A stretch of DNA of 64,000 bases from Amycolatopsis sp. MtRt-6 (lineage in GTDB: Bacteria > Actinomycetota > Actinomycetes > Mycobacteriales > Pseudonocardiaceae): assembly GCF_017308975.1 (NCBI RefSeq), contig NZ_JADWPD010000001.1, forward strand, positions 287,612 to 351,611. Reading direction: 5' to 3'. A program made the translations under genes and the position numbers. Within the stretch, counting starts at the first letter, position 1. Every line of letters starts with the position of its first letter. The notes under the pieces are model-generated. The model made no database searches and had not been told where the DNA came from. It was given only the letters and a program-made list of their open reading frames with translations. Below are positions 1-11,119 of the stretch, piece after piece.

Positions 1-41
1 TCATATGCGCGGCCGACTTGGTCGGCTTTACCTTATTTCGC

Positions 42-82
42 GGCCGGGCGTCACCCGATGGACCACCGGGTGACGCCCGGCC
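42..82. terminator. Strong inverted repeat, probable terminator of an upstream gene
   Basis: A perfect 16-bp stem (42-57 with 67-82) closes a 9-nt loop. There is no T-run, as is common for GC-rich actinomycete terminators. It lies about 70 bases before the protease start and probably ends a gene outside the window. Confidence 0.5.
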
Positions 83-151
83 AGGGAATTCCCCGCCCGC
101 GGCAGCGGCCCTAACGTCGAACGTCGACCACCGACTCGACGAAGGGGAAGA

Positions 152-883
152 ATGCGCCTGCGCGCCCTGCTCGCCGCTGCCGTTTTGACCGTCTCCACCG
201 CTCCCGCCGCCTGGGCCGTCGCCCACGGCTCCGACGTCCCGCCGGGCCAGTACGGGTTCGTCGCGAAGCTCTCGATGACGAAGATCCCGCGCCCGGACGG
301 CTCGACGTACAGCAGCTACTGCACGGGCGCGCTCATCGCGCCCGCCTGGGTCATCACGACCGGTCACTGCTTCCACGACGCCCGCCGCGAACGGGTCTCG
401 GGCAAGATCCCGTACCCGACGGTGGTGACGCTGGGCCTGACCGACGAAGCCGCGGAGTCGGGCATCGCCCGCAAGGCGACCGAGGTCCGCCAGGCCAAGG
501 AGAACGACGTCGCCCTGATCCGCCTCGACTCCCCGGTGACCACGGTGACGCCCCTGTCGGTGAGCCGCGCGACCCCGAAGGTGGGGCAGCAGCTGACGCT
601 GGCGGGCTGGGGCAGCCTGACGGGCCCGAACCCCAAGCCGGCCACGCGCCTCCAGCAGGGCACGGTGGCGGTCGCGAAGGTCGACCCGACCACGCTGGGC
701 GTCCGCGGCGCCGCGCCGGAGATCACGACGAGCGCCTGCACGTACGACTCGGGAGCGCCGTACTTCTCGGGCACGCAGCTGGTCTCGCTGGAGGCCACGG
801 GCCCGGGCTGCCCCCACGCCGGCATCGAGACGACGAGCCGGGCGGACGTCATCGCGGAGTGGATAGCCACCCACACGGCGTAA
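152..883 (+). CDS. Secreted trypsin-like serine protease (S1 family)
   Basis: The 243-residue protein starts with a Sec signal peptide (MRLR, hydrophobic stretch, likely cleavage after AWA near residue 22). The chymotrypsin-fold triad is visible: His72 in TTGHC, Asp119 in NDVALIRL and Ser200 in YDSGAP. The last motif departs from the usual GDSGGP, so the oxyanion region may be altered and activity is not certain. Cysteines at 57 and 73 could form the usual disulfide. A purine-rich GAAGGGGAAG lies just before the ATG. It is a monocistronic gene ending in the terminator shared with tRNA-Leu. It probably acts outside the cell; the substrate is unknown. Confidence 0.85.
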   Translation: MRLRALLAAAVLTVSTAPAAWAVAHGSDVPPGQYGFVAKLSMTKIPRPDGSTYSSYCTGALIAPAWVITTGHCFHDARRERVSGKIPYPTVVTLGLTDEAAESGIARKATEVRQAKENDVALIRLDSPVTTVTPLSVSRATPKVGQQLTLAGWGSLTGPNPKPATRLQQGTVAVAKVDPTTLGVRGAAPEITTSACTYDSGAPYFSGTQLVSLEATGPGCPHAGIETTSRADVIAEWIATHTA

Positions 884-940
884 CTTCGCCCAGGGCGAAC
901 AGCGCTCGTGACATACCCCACGGCCTGGTCCAAACCACGA

Positions 941-973
941 AAAAGGGCCCCGGCAACCAGCCGGGGCCCTTTT
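941..973. terminator. Bidirectional terminator between protease and tRNA-Leu
   Basis: A perfect 14-bp stem (941-954 with 960-973) closes a 5-nt loop, with A-run and T-run arms on opposite sides, so it works as an intrinsic terminator on both strands. It lies 57 bases after the protease stop and 5 bases past the 3' end of tRNA-Leu. Confidence 0.85.
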
Positions 974-978
974 CGGTG

Positions 979-1061
979 TGGGCGAGGAGGGAGTTGAACC
1001 CTCACGTCCTTTCGGACACACGGACCTGAACCGTGCGCGTCTGCCATTCCGCCACTCGCCC
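979..1061 (-). tRNA. tRNA-Leu (anticodon CAG)
   Basis: The minus strand folds into a type II tRNA with a long variable arm. The 7-bp acceptor stem GGGCGAG/CTCGCCC (1055-1061 with 980-986) is perfect, the T-loop is GTTCAACTC, and the anticodon stem CACGG/CCGTG encloses TTCAGGT, giving CAG. The discriminator base is A (979). The CCA end is not encoded. Confidence 0.95.
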
Positions 1062-1191
1062 GAGCGCTTGTCTCAAGCAGCGAGGAGAAGACTAGCAGGT
1101 GGTTTGAACGGCTTTCACCGGGGGCCGTGTAGAGGCTGGCTCACCCGGATAGGATCGATGCGGAAGCACACGTGTGAGGAGGTTTTCCCCG

Positions 1192-2421
1192 GTGGGCCGC
1201 GCCGAAAGATTCGACAGGCGACTCGAGAACCTGGTGGGGAACACTTTCGCGCGCATGTTCGGTGGCAACGTCGTCACGCAGGAAGTGGCGATCGCCCTCG
1301 AGCGGGAGAGTGAGGAGAACGTTCGTGAGCTGGCAGGCGGCCGGCAGCTCGCCCCGAATCACTACATCGTGTCCCTGGGGGCGGCTGACCACGAACGCAT
1401 GGCCGGCGACGAGCAACGCGTCACCCAGGTGCTCGCCAAGGCGGTGGCCGAACACCTCGCCGCCGAGGGCCTGGACACCTATGGTGACGTCGTCGTATCA
1501 CTCGAGCGCAACGAGGCGCTGCATACTGGACAGTTCAAGACCCGTTCGTCCGTCGATCCCGACGCCCGCCCCTCAGGCGCCGGTACACCGCGGTCGGCAC
1601 GACCCAGCAACGCAGGAGACCCAGCAATGAGCCAGCCCCCCGGCTACGGCCAATACGACCAGGGTGACCCGTACGGCCAGCAGGGCCAGTACGGCTACGG
1701 ACAGCAGGGTGGCCAGCAGCCCGGGTACGACCAGGGTTACGGCCAGCAGGGCGGATACGACCAGTACGGCGGCCAGCAGCCGCAAGGCGGTGGCTACGAC
1801 CAGTACGGCCAGCCGCAGCAGGGTGGTGGCTACGACCAGTACGGCCAGCAGCCCCAGGCCGGATACGACCAAGGCTACGGCCAGCCCCAGGGCGGCGGGT
1901 ACGACCAGGGGGGCTACGCGCAGCCGCAAGGCGGCGGGTACGACCAGGGCGGCTACGCGCAGCCCCAGGGCGGCGGCTACGACCAGGGCGGCTACCAGCA
2001 GGGCGGGTACGACCAGTACGGCGGCCAGCAGCAGGGCGGCTACGACCAGTACGGCCAGCAGGCGTACGGCCAGCCGGCCGGCGACCCGTACGGCCAGCAG
2101 GGCGGCTACGGCCAGCCCGCGGCCGGCCGCCAGCTCGCGGCGAGCCTGCAGCTGGACGACGGCTCCAACCGGACGTACTCGCTGAAGCAGGGCGGGAACG
2201 TCGTGGGCCGCGGCCAGGACGCCGACTTCCGCCTGCCGGACACCGGGGTTTCGCGCCGCCACCTGGAGATCACCTGGGACGGCCAGAGCGCGACGCTCGC
2301 GGACATCGGCTCGACCAACGGCACCACCGTGAACGGCACCCCGGTCCAGACCTGGCAGCTCGCCGACGGCGACGTCATCCGGGTGGGTCATTCGTCCCTC
2401 GTGTTCCGTACACAGGGCTGA
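1192..2421 (+). CDS. fhaA: FhaA: DUF3662/FHA-domain protein of the division cluster
   Basis: About 409 residues in three parts: an N-terminal FhaA-type domain (about 1-115; begins [20 protein letters not shown]), a long Gly/Gln/Tyr/Asp/Pro-rich linker (about 140-305) and a C-terminal FHA domain (about 315-405) with the phosphothreonine-binding GRG, SRRH and STNGT motifs. In mycobacteria FhaA is a PknB substrate whose FHA domain binds the phosphorylated pseudokinase region of MviN/MurJ, tuning peptidoglycan precursor export. The GTG at 1192 is preferred because GAGGAGG (1176-1182) sits correctly before it; an in-frame GTG at 1174 would lie upstream of that ribosome site. First gene of the fhaA-pknB run. 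Confidence 0.93.
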   Translation: MGRAERFDRRLENLVGNTFARMFGGNVVTQEVAIALERESEENVRELAGGRQLAPNHYIVSLGAADHERMAGDEQRVTQVLAKAVAEHLAAEGLDTYGDVVVSLERNEALHTGQFKTRSSVDPDARPSGAGTPRSARPSNAGDPAMSQPPGYGQYDQGDPYGQQGQYGYGQQGGQQPGYDQGYGQQGGYDQYGGQQPQGGGYDQYGQPQQGGGYDQYGQQPQAGYDQGYGQPQGGGYDQGGYAQPQGGGYDQGGYAQPQGGGYDQGGYQQGGYDQYGGQQQGGYDQYGQQAYGQPAGDPYGQQGGYGQPAAGRQLAASLQLDDGSNRTYSLKQGGNVVGRGQDADFRLPDTGVSRRHLEITWDGQSATLADIGSTNGTTVNGTPVQTWQLADGDVIRVGHSSLVFRTQG

Positions 2422-2521
2422 CTCGGGACCCGGAATACTGTTCCCGCAGAATTGACGTGCGGGGGGACCGCGGCGTACCCGCGTCGCGGCTGCGCGGAAG
2501 AGTCGGGAGCGGACACACCAA

Positions 2522-2983
2522 GTGCCAGAGCTGGTCGTACAACTCACCAGGGTGGGCTTCCTCGTGCTGCTCTGGCTCTTCGTGTTCGCCGCGCTCAGAG
2601 TCGTCCGTTCGGACCTCTACGCGGCGTCCGGCATGCGTGTCCAGGTGCCGTCCTTCGGCCGCAAGAAGGAAAAGAAGCCGCGCAACAGCAAGTCCCCGCA
2701 GCAGCTGCTGGTGACCCACGGCGCGCTCGCCGGGACGCGCATCGCGCTGGACGGCCGGCCGATCCTGATCGGCCGGGCCGACGACTCCACACTGGTCCTC
2801 GACGACGACTACGCGTCGACCCGGCACGCGCGGATCGCGCAGCGCGGTGAGGACTGGTACGTGGAAGATCTGGGCTCGACGAACGGGACCTACCTCGACC
2901 GGGCTAAGGTCACTGCACCCCTCCGGGTCCCGCTCGGAGTCCCCATCCGGATCGGCAAGACGGTGATCGAGCTTCGCCCATGA
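2522..2983 (+). CDS. fhaB: FhaB/FipA: membrane-anchored FHA protein
   Basis: A 153-residue protein with one N-terminal membrane helix (about 8-27, LVLLWLFVFAAL) and a C-terminal FHA domain (about 58-150) showing IGRADDS, STRHARI and LGSTNGTYLD. Known relatives (FipA) link FtsZ, FtsQ and PknA signalling at the division site. The start is GTG (2522), about 100 bases after fhaA; its end overlaps the pstP start by 4 bases (ATGA), so translation is probably coupled. Confidence 0.93.
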   Translation: MPELVVQLTRVGFLVLLWLFVFAALRVVRSDLYAASGMRVQVPSFGRKKEKKPRNSKSPQQLLVTHGALAGTRIALDGRPILIGRADDSTLVLDDDYASTRHARIAQRGEDWYVEDLGSTNGTYLDRAKVTAPLRVPLGVPIRIGKTVIELRP

Positions 2984-4377
2984 CTCTCGTCCTCCGCTAC
3001 GCAGCCCGCAGCGACCGGGGCCTGGTGCGTTCGAGCAACCAGGACTCCGTGTACGCCGGCCCTCGCCTGCTCGCGCTCGCCGACGGCATGGGTGGGCACG
3101 CGGCGGGCGAAGTCGCCAGCAAGGTCGTCATCGCCTCGCTCGCCCCGCTCGACGACGACGAGCCGGGCGACGACCTGCTCGCCCAGCTGCGCGAGGCGGT
3201 GGCCAACGGCAACGCCGCGATCGCCGAGCTGGTCTCGCAGGACCCGGACCTGGACGGCATGGGCACCACGCTCACCGCCGTCCTGTTCGCCGGCACCAGG
3301 CTGGGGCTGGTGCACGTCGGCGACTCGCGGGCCTACCTGCTGCGCAGTGGTCAGTTCGCGCAGATCACCCGCGACGACAGCTTCGTCAACGAGCTCCTCG
3401 AGCAGGGCCGGATCACGCCCGAAGAGGCCGCGGTGCACCCGCAGCGGTCGCTGCTGCTGAAGGCGCTGACCGGCCACGAGGTCGAGCCGAGCCTGACCGT
3501 GCGCGAAGCCCGCGCCGGCGACCGGTACCTGATCTGCTCCGACGGCCTGTCCGGCATGGTCAGCGACGAGACGCTGGCCGAAGCCGTGCAGATCCCCGAC
3601 CCGCAGCAGTGCGCGGACCGGATGATCGAGCTGGCGCTCAAGGGCGGCGGCACCGACAACGTCACGGTGATCATCGCCGACGTCGTCGACGTCGACTTCG
3701 GCGAGGACGCGCCCATCGTGGGCGGCGCCGCCGGGGACGGCAGCGACGAACGGCACCAGGGCGACTCCCCCGCGGCGCGGGCCAGGGCGCTGACCCAGCC
3801 GCCCCCGCCGCCGCGCCCGGAGCTGCCGCAGCCGCAAGAAGACCCGAAGGCCAAACGCCGGAAGCGGTTCCGCTGGCTGGCGGGCGCCCTCGTGGTCCTC
3901 GTGGTGCTGGCCGCGGCCGCCATCGCGACCCGCTACTTCGTGCTGAGTCAGTACTATGTCGGCGAGGGAACGGACGGGGAGGTCGTGATCTACCGCGGCG
4001 TCCCCGGCAGCATTCTCGGCATCGACCTGCACGCCTACGAGCAAGGGTCCTGCCCGCCGAGCCAGGTGTGCACGGACAAGCTCCGTGTCACCCAGCTCCA
4101 GGAGGACGCGCGGCTGGCGGTGCAGAACGGCGTCAAGAAGGACAGCCTCGACGAAGCCAGGAAGTACATCGACGACTTCCTGCAGCTGCGCAAGCGCCTG
4201 AACAACTGCGCGCCGGCGGGCGGTCAGCCGTCCCCGACGCCGACCCCTCCGGTCACGCCGACGACGACTCCGTCGGCTCCGGCCGGCTCCACTGCTCCGT
4301 CGTCGGCGAACCAGCCAGCGGGGAGGGACTGCTCGACGCCGAGTTCGACGGCACCGACGACGGGAGGCGGTAACTGA
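2980..4377 (+). CDS. pstP: PstP: PP2C-family Ser/Thr protein phosphatase
   Basis: A 465-residue protein. The cytoplasmic PP2C domain (about 1-240) carries the metal-binding motifs RSSNQDS, LADGMGGHAAGE, VGDSRAY, CSDGLSGM and GGTDNVT. A Pro-rich linker, a Lys/Arg stop-transfer and one membrane helix (about 298-318) follow, then an extracytoplasmic segment with a Pro/Ser/Thr-rich tail. PstP dephosphorylates PknA, PknB and their substrates and is the counter-enzyme of the kinases in the same run. It overlaps fhaB by 4 bases and rodA by one (TGATG). Confidence 0.95.
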   Translation: MTLVLRYAARSDRGLVRSSNQDSVYAGPRLLALADGMGGHAAGEVASKVVIASLAPLDDDEPGDDLLAQLREAVANGNAAIAELVSQDPDLDGMGTTLTAVLFAGTRLGLVHVGDSRAYLLRSGQFAQITRDDSFVNELLEQGRITPEEAAVHPQRSLLLKALTGHEVEPSLTVREARAGDRYLICSDGLSGMVSDETLAEAVQIPDPQQCADRMIELALKGGGTDNVTVIIADVVDVDFGEDAPIVGGAAGDGSDERHQGDSPAARARALTQPPPPPRPELPQPQEDPKAKRRKRFRWLAGALVVLVVLAAAAIATRYFVLSQYYVGEGTDGEVVIYRGVPGSILGIDLHAYEQGSCPPSQVCTDKLRVTQLQEDARLAVQNGVKKDSLDEARKYIDDFLQLRKRLNNCAPAGGQPSPTPTPPVTPTTTPSAPAGSTAPSSANQPAGRDCSTPSSTAPTTGGGN

Positions 4378-5864
4378 TGAGCCAGCCCGCCGCGCGCGCC
4401 GCCGAACCGCTCGCCGCGCAGTTCCAGACGAACCCGCCGCGCGAGGTCCCGACCCGCCGCAACACCGAGCTGGTGCTGCTGGGGTTCGCGACGGTCCTCG
4501 TGACCATCGCTCTGGTGCTGGTGGAGGCGAACCAGGAGCAGGAGCTGACCTGGTCGATCATCTGGCTGGGCCTGGCCTACCTCGCGATCCTCACCGCGGC
4601 GCACCTGGCCGTCCGCAAGTGGGCGCCGTACGCCGACCCCGTCCTGCTGCCCTGCGTCGCGCTGCTGAACGGCATCGGGCTGGTGATGATCCACCGGATC
4701 GACCTGGCACTGGCCGAACGGGCCGCGCAGAACGGCAAGGACTACACACCGGCCGTCACCTCGCAGGTGCTGTTCACGGTGATCTCGCTGGTGTTCTTCG
4801 TCGCCGTGCTGATCGCGGTGAACGACCACCGCACGCTGACCCGCTACGGCTACACCGCGGGCCTGGTCGGGATCTTCGCGCTGGCGCTGCCCGCCCTGCT
4901 GCCGTCGAGCCTGTCCGAGGTCAACGGCGCGAAGGTCTGGCTGAAGCTGCCGTTCTTCTCGATCCAGCCGGGCGAGTTCGCGAAGATCCTGCTGATGATC
5001 TTCTTCGCTTCGTTCCTGGTGTCGAAGCGGGACCTGTTCATGGTGGCGGGCAAGAAGCTCGTCGGCGTCGAACTGCCGCGCGCCCGCGACCTCGGCCCGA
5101 TCCTGATCGCCGCGTTCGCCTGCATCGGCATCCTGGTGTTCGAGAAGGACCTCGGCACGTCGCTGCTGTTCTTCAGCGTCATTCTCGTGATGCTGTACGT
5201 CGCGACCGAGCGGATCATCTGGGTCGTCCTCGGCCTCAGCTTCTTCGCGGTCGGCTGCGTCATCGCCTACAACCTCTTCACGCACGTCCAGCAGCGCGTG
5301 GCGAACTGGCTGGACCCGCTGGCCACCTACGACGAGGCCGGCGGTGGCTACCAGCTCGCGCAGGGCCTGTTCGGGCTCGGCACCGGCGGCGTCGGCGGTA
5401 CCGGGCTCGGGGCCGGCCGGCCGGACATGGTGCCCGAGGCGGCCACCGACTTCATCACCGCGGCGATCGGCGAGGAGCTCGGCTTCATCGGCCTGGCCGC
5501 GGTGCTGATGCTGTACCTGCTGGTCGCGATGCGCGGCATGCGCAGCGCGCTGGCCGTGCGCGACACGTTCGGCAAGCTGCTGGGCGGCGGGCTCGCGTTC
5601 ACCATGGTCATGCAGATCTTCGTCGTCGTCGGCGGGGTCACGAAACTCATCCCGGAGACCGGTATCACCGCCCCGTTCCTGTCCAAGGGTGGTTCGTCGC
5701 TGCTCGCGAACTACATCCTGGTCGCGCTGCTGCTCCGCATCTCCGACGCGGCACGCAGGCCCGCCGCCCGCCCGAAGCCGCAGCAGCAGCCGCAGGCCCC
5801 GATCGCGGAAGCGCACACCGTGCTCGTGCAGCGCCCGCCGGCGGACGGGGGCGCGCAGGCATGA
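4377..5864 (+). CDS. rodA: RodA/FtsW-family peptidoglycan glycosyltransferase (SEDS)
   Basis: A 495-residue polytopic membrane protein with about ten to twelve helices and the SEDS signatures PFFSIQPGEFAK, EKDLGTSLLF, GLFGLGTGGVGGTGLG and LPETGITAPFLSKGGSSLLAN. SEDS proteins polymerise lipid II into glycan strands together with a class B PBP; here the partner is the next gene, pbpA, overlapping by 4 bases. RodA is preferred over FtsW because of its place between pstP and pbpA; ftsW normally lies in the dcw cluster. Confidence 0.93.
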   Translation: MSQPAARAAEPLAAQFQTNPPREVPTRRNTELVLLGFATVLVTIALVLVEANQEQELTWSIIWLGLAYLAILTAAHLAVRKWAPYADPVLLPCVALLNGIGLVMIHRIDLALAERAAQNGKDYTPAVTSQVLFTVISLVFFVAVLIAVNDHRTLTRYGYTAGLVGIFALALPALLPSSLSEVNGAKVWLKLPFFSIQPGEFAKILLMIFFASFLVSKRDLFMVAGKKLVGVELPRARDLGPILIAAFACIGILVFEKDLGTSLLFFSVILVMLYVATERIIWVVLGLSFFAVGCVIAYNLFTHVQQRVANWLDPLATYDEAGGGYQLAQGLFGLGTGGVGGTGLGAGRPDMVPEAATDFITAAIGEELGFIGLAAVLMLYLLVAMRGMRSALAVRDTFGKLLGGGLAFTMVMQIFVVVGGVTKLIPETGITAPFLSKGGSSLLANYILVALLLRISDAARRPAARPKPQQQPQAPIAEAHTVLVQRPPADGGAQA

Positions 5865-7330
5865 ACACCCCGCTCCGCAAGGTCGGCATGGCGATGCTCG
5901 TGATGGTCGTCCTGCTGCTGGCCAACGCCACCTACATCCAGGTCGTGAAGGCCGACGACTACCGCACCGACCCGCGCAACGCGCGCGTGCTCTACGACGA
6001 GTTCGCCCGCCAGCGCGGCAAGATCGTGTCGCAGGCCAACGGGGAGGTGCTGGCCAGCATCACCCCGTCGAACGACAAGTACAAGTACATCCGGACCTAC
6101 GCCGACGGCCCGATGTACGCGCCGGTCACCGGCTACTACTCGATCAACTACGGCGCCGGCGGCCTGGAGCGCGCCGAGGACGACGTCCTCAACGGCTCCG
6201 ACCCGCGGCTGTTCGTGCGGCGGCTGTCGGACATGGTCACCGGCCGCGACCCCAGCGGCGGCAACGTCCGGCTGACCATCGACCCGGCCGTGCAGAAGGC
6301 CGCGTACGACCTGATGACGCAAAAGGGCTACACCGGCGCCGTCGTCGCGATGGAGCCCAGCACCGGGCGGATCCTGGCGATGGTCTCGACGCCGTCGTAC
6401 GACCCGAACCAGCTGGCTTCGCACACGTCGAAGGCGCAGACCGACGCCTGGAACGCGAACATCAAGGACCCGAAGAAGCCCATGCTGAACCGGGCGATCT
6501 CCGAGACCTACCCGCCGGGCTCGACGTTCAAGCTCGTCACCGCGGCGGCCGCGCTCGAAGACGGCAAGGGCCCGGACACCCCGATCGACCCGGCGCCGAA
6601 CACCAAGCTCCCCGGCACGAACGTCACGCTGGAGAACTACGCGGGCCAGGGCTGCCCCGGCACCACGTTCAAGGACGCCCTCGCGCACTCCTGCAACGTG
6701 CCGTTCGCACAGTTCGCCGGCGCGCTGGGCGCGGACAAGATGAAGAAGACCGCGGCGAACTTCGGCATCGGGCAGACCGACCTGACCGTGCCGATGAAGG
6801 TCGCCGCGTCGACCGTCGGCCCGCTCGACTCGCAGGGCGCGCTCTACCAGAGCGGCATCGGCCAGCGCGACGTCCGGCTGACCCCGCTGCAGGACTGCAT
6901 CCTCGCGGCCACCGTGGCCAACGGCGGCATGGCGATGAAGCCGCAGCTGGTGCAGTCGGTGCTGGCCCCCGACCTCTCGACGATCGAGGACTACAGCCCC
7001 ACCGAGCTCACCGGCACCCCGGCGCTGTCGGCGTCGAACGCCGCGATCCTCAAGGACATGATGATCGCTTCCGAAGGCTTCACCAAGGGCGGCGGCAAGC
7101 GCCCGGACATCCAGATCGCCTCGAAGACCGGCACCGCCGAGCACGGCACGGACTCCAAGAACACCGCCCCGCACGCCTGGTACACCGCCTTCGCCCCGGC
7201 CGAGAACCCGCAGATCGCGGTCGCCGTGATCGTCGAGGACGGCGGCAACCGCGGCCTCGCGGCCACCGGCGGCACGGTCGCGGCGGAGATCGGCCGCGCG
7301 GCCATCAACGCGAAGCTCGGGGGTGGATAG
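5861..7330 (+). CDS. pbpA: PbpA: class B penicillin-binding protein (transpeptidase)
   Basis: A 489-residue protein with an N-terminal membrane anchor (about 8-27), a PBP dimerisation-like region and a C-terminal transpeptidase domain. The catalytic motifs are present: PPGSTFK (Ser221, Lys224), SCN (277-279) and KTGTAE near residue 425. It crosslinks peptidoglycan outside the membrane as partner of RodA. The ATG at 5861 overlaps the rodA stop (ATGA); the reading frame is open far upstream in GC-rich DNA, but only this start gives the expected anchor and normal PbpA length. Confidence 0.95.
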   Translation: MNTPLRKVGMAMLVMVVLLLANATYIQVVKADDYRTDPRNARVLYDEFARQRGKIVSQANGEVLASITPSNDKYKYIRTYADGPMYAPVTGYYSINYGAGGLERAEDDVLNGSDPRLFVRRLSDMVTGRDPSGGNVRLTIDPAVQKAAYDLMTQKGYTGAVVAMEPSTGRILAMVSTPSYDPNQLASHTSKAQTDAWNANIKDPKKPMLNRAISETYPPGSTFKLVTAAAALEDGKGPDTPIDPAPNTKLPGTNVTLENYAGQGCPGTTFKDALAHSCNVPFAQFAGALGADKMKKTAANFGIGQTDLTVPMKVAASTVGPLDSQGALYQSGIGQRDVRLTPLQDCILAATVANGGMAMKPQLVQSVLAPDLSTIEDYSPTELTGTPALSASNAAILKDMMIASEGFTKGGGKRPDIQIASKTGTAEHGTDSKNTAPHAWYTAFAPAENPQIAVAVIVEDGGNRGLAATGGTVAAEIGRAAINAKLGGG

Positions 7331-7333
7331 CGC

Positions 7334-8682
7334 ATGCTGTCCTCCGGTCAGCTGCTGGCCGACCGCTACAAGCTGACGAGCCGGATCGCCGTCGGCGGGA
7401 TGGGCGAGGTCTGGCAGGCCAGCGACACCCGGCTCGACCGGACCGTTGCCGTCAAGATCCTCAAGACCGAACTGTCCGGCGACGCCGAGTTCCTCCACCG
7501 CTTCCGCACCGAAGCGCGGATGACGGCGTCGCTGAACCACCCCGGCATCGCCGCGGTGCACGACTACGGCGAGACCATCCTCGACGGCGACCTGTCGATC
7601 GCGTACCTGGTGATGGAGCTCGTCGACGGCGACCCGCTGGCCGGCCTGCTGGCCAAGCACGGGCGGCTGTCGGCGGAGTTCACGCTCGACATGCTCGAGC
7701 AGGCCGGCAACGCGCTGCAGGCCGCGCACTCCCACGGCCTGGTCCACCGCGACGTCAAACCGGGCAACATCCTGGTGACCTCGGCCGGGCAGGTGAAGAT
7801 CACCGACTTCGGCGTCGCGAAGGCGGCCGACGCGGCCCCGGTCACCCGGTCCGGCATGGTCATGGGCACCGCGCACTACATCGCTCCGGAGCAGGCGCTC
7901 GGGCAACCGGCCGAGCCGGCGTCCGACGTCTACTCGCTGGCGGTGTGCGGCTACGAGTGCCTCGCCGGGCACCGGCCGTTCCTGTCCGAGAACGCCGTGA
8001 CGGTCGCGATGATGCACATCCGCGACATCCCGCCGCCGCTGCCGCCGGACGTGCCGCCCGCGGCGCGCGCGGTGATCGAGGCGACCCTGGTCAAGGACCC
8101 GCGGCAGCGCTACAACAACGGCGGCGAGTTCGCGTCCGCCGTCGCCGCGGTCCGCGCCGGGCAGCCGCTGCCGACGCCGTCCGGGCTGGTCAACGCCACC
8201 TACACGACGGGCCAGCAGCCGGTGGTGCCGCCGCAGCCGCAGCAGCAGATGCAGCAGCCTCCGCCATCGATGCCGGTGCCGATCCCCCCGCAGCAGATGC
8301 AGCAGCCGCAGCAGATGCCGGGCGGCCCGCCGTCCCCCGCGATGAACCCGATGATCGCCATCGGCCCGCCGTCCCGGCCCGCCCCGCGGCAGGTGATGCT
8401 GCCGGCCGCCCGGAAGAAGACCCAATGGGGCTGGTGGGCGCTTCTCGCGGCGATCCTGCTCGTTGTCCTGGTGGCGGGCATCGTGCTGGTGGCCAAGATG
8501 CTGGGCGGCGGCACCGGCTCGCCGACGCAGAACGGCCAGACGCAGAGCCAGGTGGTCCCGGGCAGACAGGTGCCTGCGGAGCAGCCTTCGAGCGTCTACC
8601 CGGCGGACACTCCCGGCACGACCGACGATGGCCGGCAAGGCATCATGACCACACCTTGGACGGAATGGAACGGCACCCAGAG

Positions 8683-8686
<4 letters not shown>
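7334..8686 (+). CDS. pknA: PknA: transmembrane Ser/Thr protein kinase
   Basis: A 450-residue protein. The N-terminal Hanks-type kinase domain (about 12-275) has Lys41 in VAVKIL, catalytic Asp140 in [11 protein letters not shown] in ITDFGVAK and an APE-like APEQA. A Gln/Pro-rich juxtamembrane region follows, then one helix (about 367-388) and a short outside tail without PASTA domains, the usual difference from PknB. It phosphorylates division and wall proteins. It starts 3 bases after pbpA and overlaps pknB by 4. Confidence 0.94.
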
Positions 8687-10653
<1,967 letters not shown>

Positions 10654-10657
10654 CGTA

Positions 10658-10697
10658 CGAAGAAGGCCCGCACGGTTCGCCGTGCGGGCCTTCTTCG
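10658..10697. terminator. Strong bidirectional terminator after pknB
   Basis: A perfect 18-bp stem (10658-10675 with 10680-10697) is capped by a TTCG tetraloop, with AAGAAG/CTTCTTC arms. It lies between the converging pknB and the EACC1-like gene and should end transcription from both sides. Confidence 0.9.
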
Positions 10698-10701
10698 TTG
10701 C

Positions 10702-11019
10702 TCAAGACTTGTCCAGAAACCCTTGCACGGCACCGAGAACCTGCTCAGCGTCGCTCGCGGCACCGAAGTCGAGCTCGAGTTCTTCGGCGGCGCCCGAGCG
10801 TTTGACCTTCAGGGAGACGCGGGCTTCCCGGCAGCGCGTCAGCCACTCGAAGAGCGACCGGCAGAAGACGCCGGCGGAGGTGCTCGACACGCCGACCACG
10901 ACGGCGTCGAAGACCTGGACGCGGCCGCGGAGCTCGTCCTCGCCACGCAGCCACGCGGCGAGCTCCGGAAGCTCGCCGTCGGAGTTTGGGACGGTGATCG
11001 CGACGATCCCAGCCGTCAC
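10702..11019 (-). CDS. EACC1-like small protein (effector-associated constant component)
   Basis: About 105 residues, all-cytoplasmic. The layout resembles EACC1 proteins: a charged strand and helix (ELPELAAWLRGEDELRG), a hydrophobic middle with alternating Gly/Ser/Val (VFDAVVVGVSSTSAGVF), a helix with LFEWL, then a strand (VSLKVKRSG) and a final helix. In the literature EACC1 accompanies effectors such as trypsin- or caspase-like proteases in conflict systems; no such effector adjoins it here. The GTG at 11019 is chosen over 11034 because AGGGAG precedes it. It follows the ABC permease on the same strand after a 100-base gap. The family call rests on recognised pattern, not a search. Confidence 0.55.
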   Translation of the reverse strand: MTAGIVAITVPNSDGELPELAAWLRGEDELRGRVQVFDAVVVGVSSTSAGVFCRSLFEWLTRCREARVSLKVKRSGAAEELELDFGAASDAEQVLGAVQGFLDKS

Positions 11020-11119
11020 CCGATCTCCCTTCACCCGGAACCGGAGAGGCCCCGAACCTTAGCCGTCCCCGTGGTCGGGCTGGAAGCCCGGGCCGGAAAT
11101 TGAAGATGGCAAATTGCAG

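Noticed and set aside
978-1313. Open frame through tRNA-Leu (MGEEGVEPSRP...)
   Set aside because: It reads the antisense of the tRNA, a known artefact, and overlaps fhaA in another frame.
4619-5860. Long upstream extension of the pbpA frame
   Set aside because: It is the shadow of rodA in GC-rich DNA; the true pbpA start at 5861 overlaps the rodA stop.
5689-8682. Very long upstream extension of the pknB frame
   Set aside because: Arg/Gly/Ala-rich nonsense protein produced by codon bias over pbpA and pknA.
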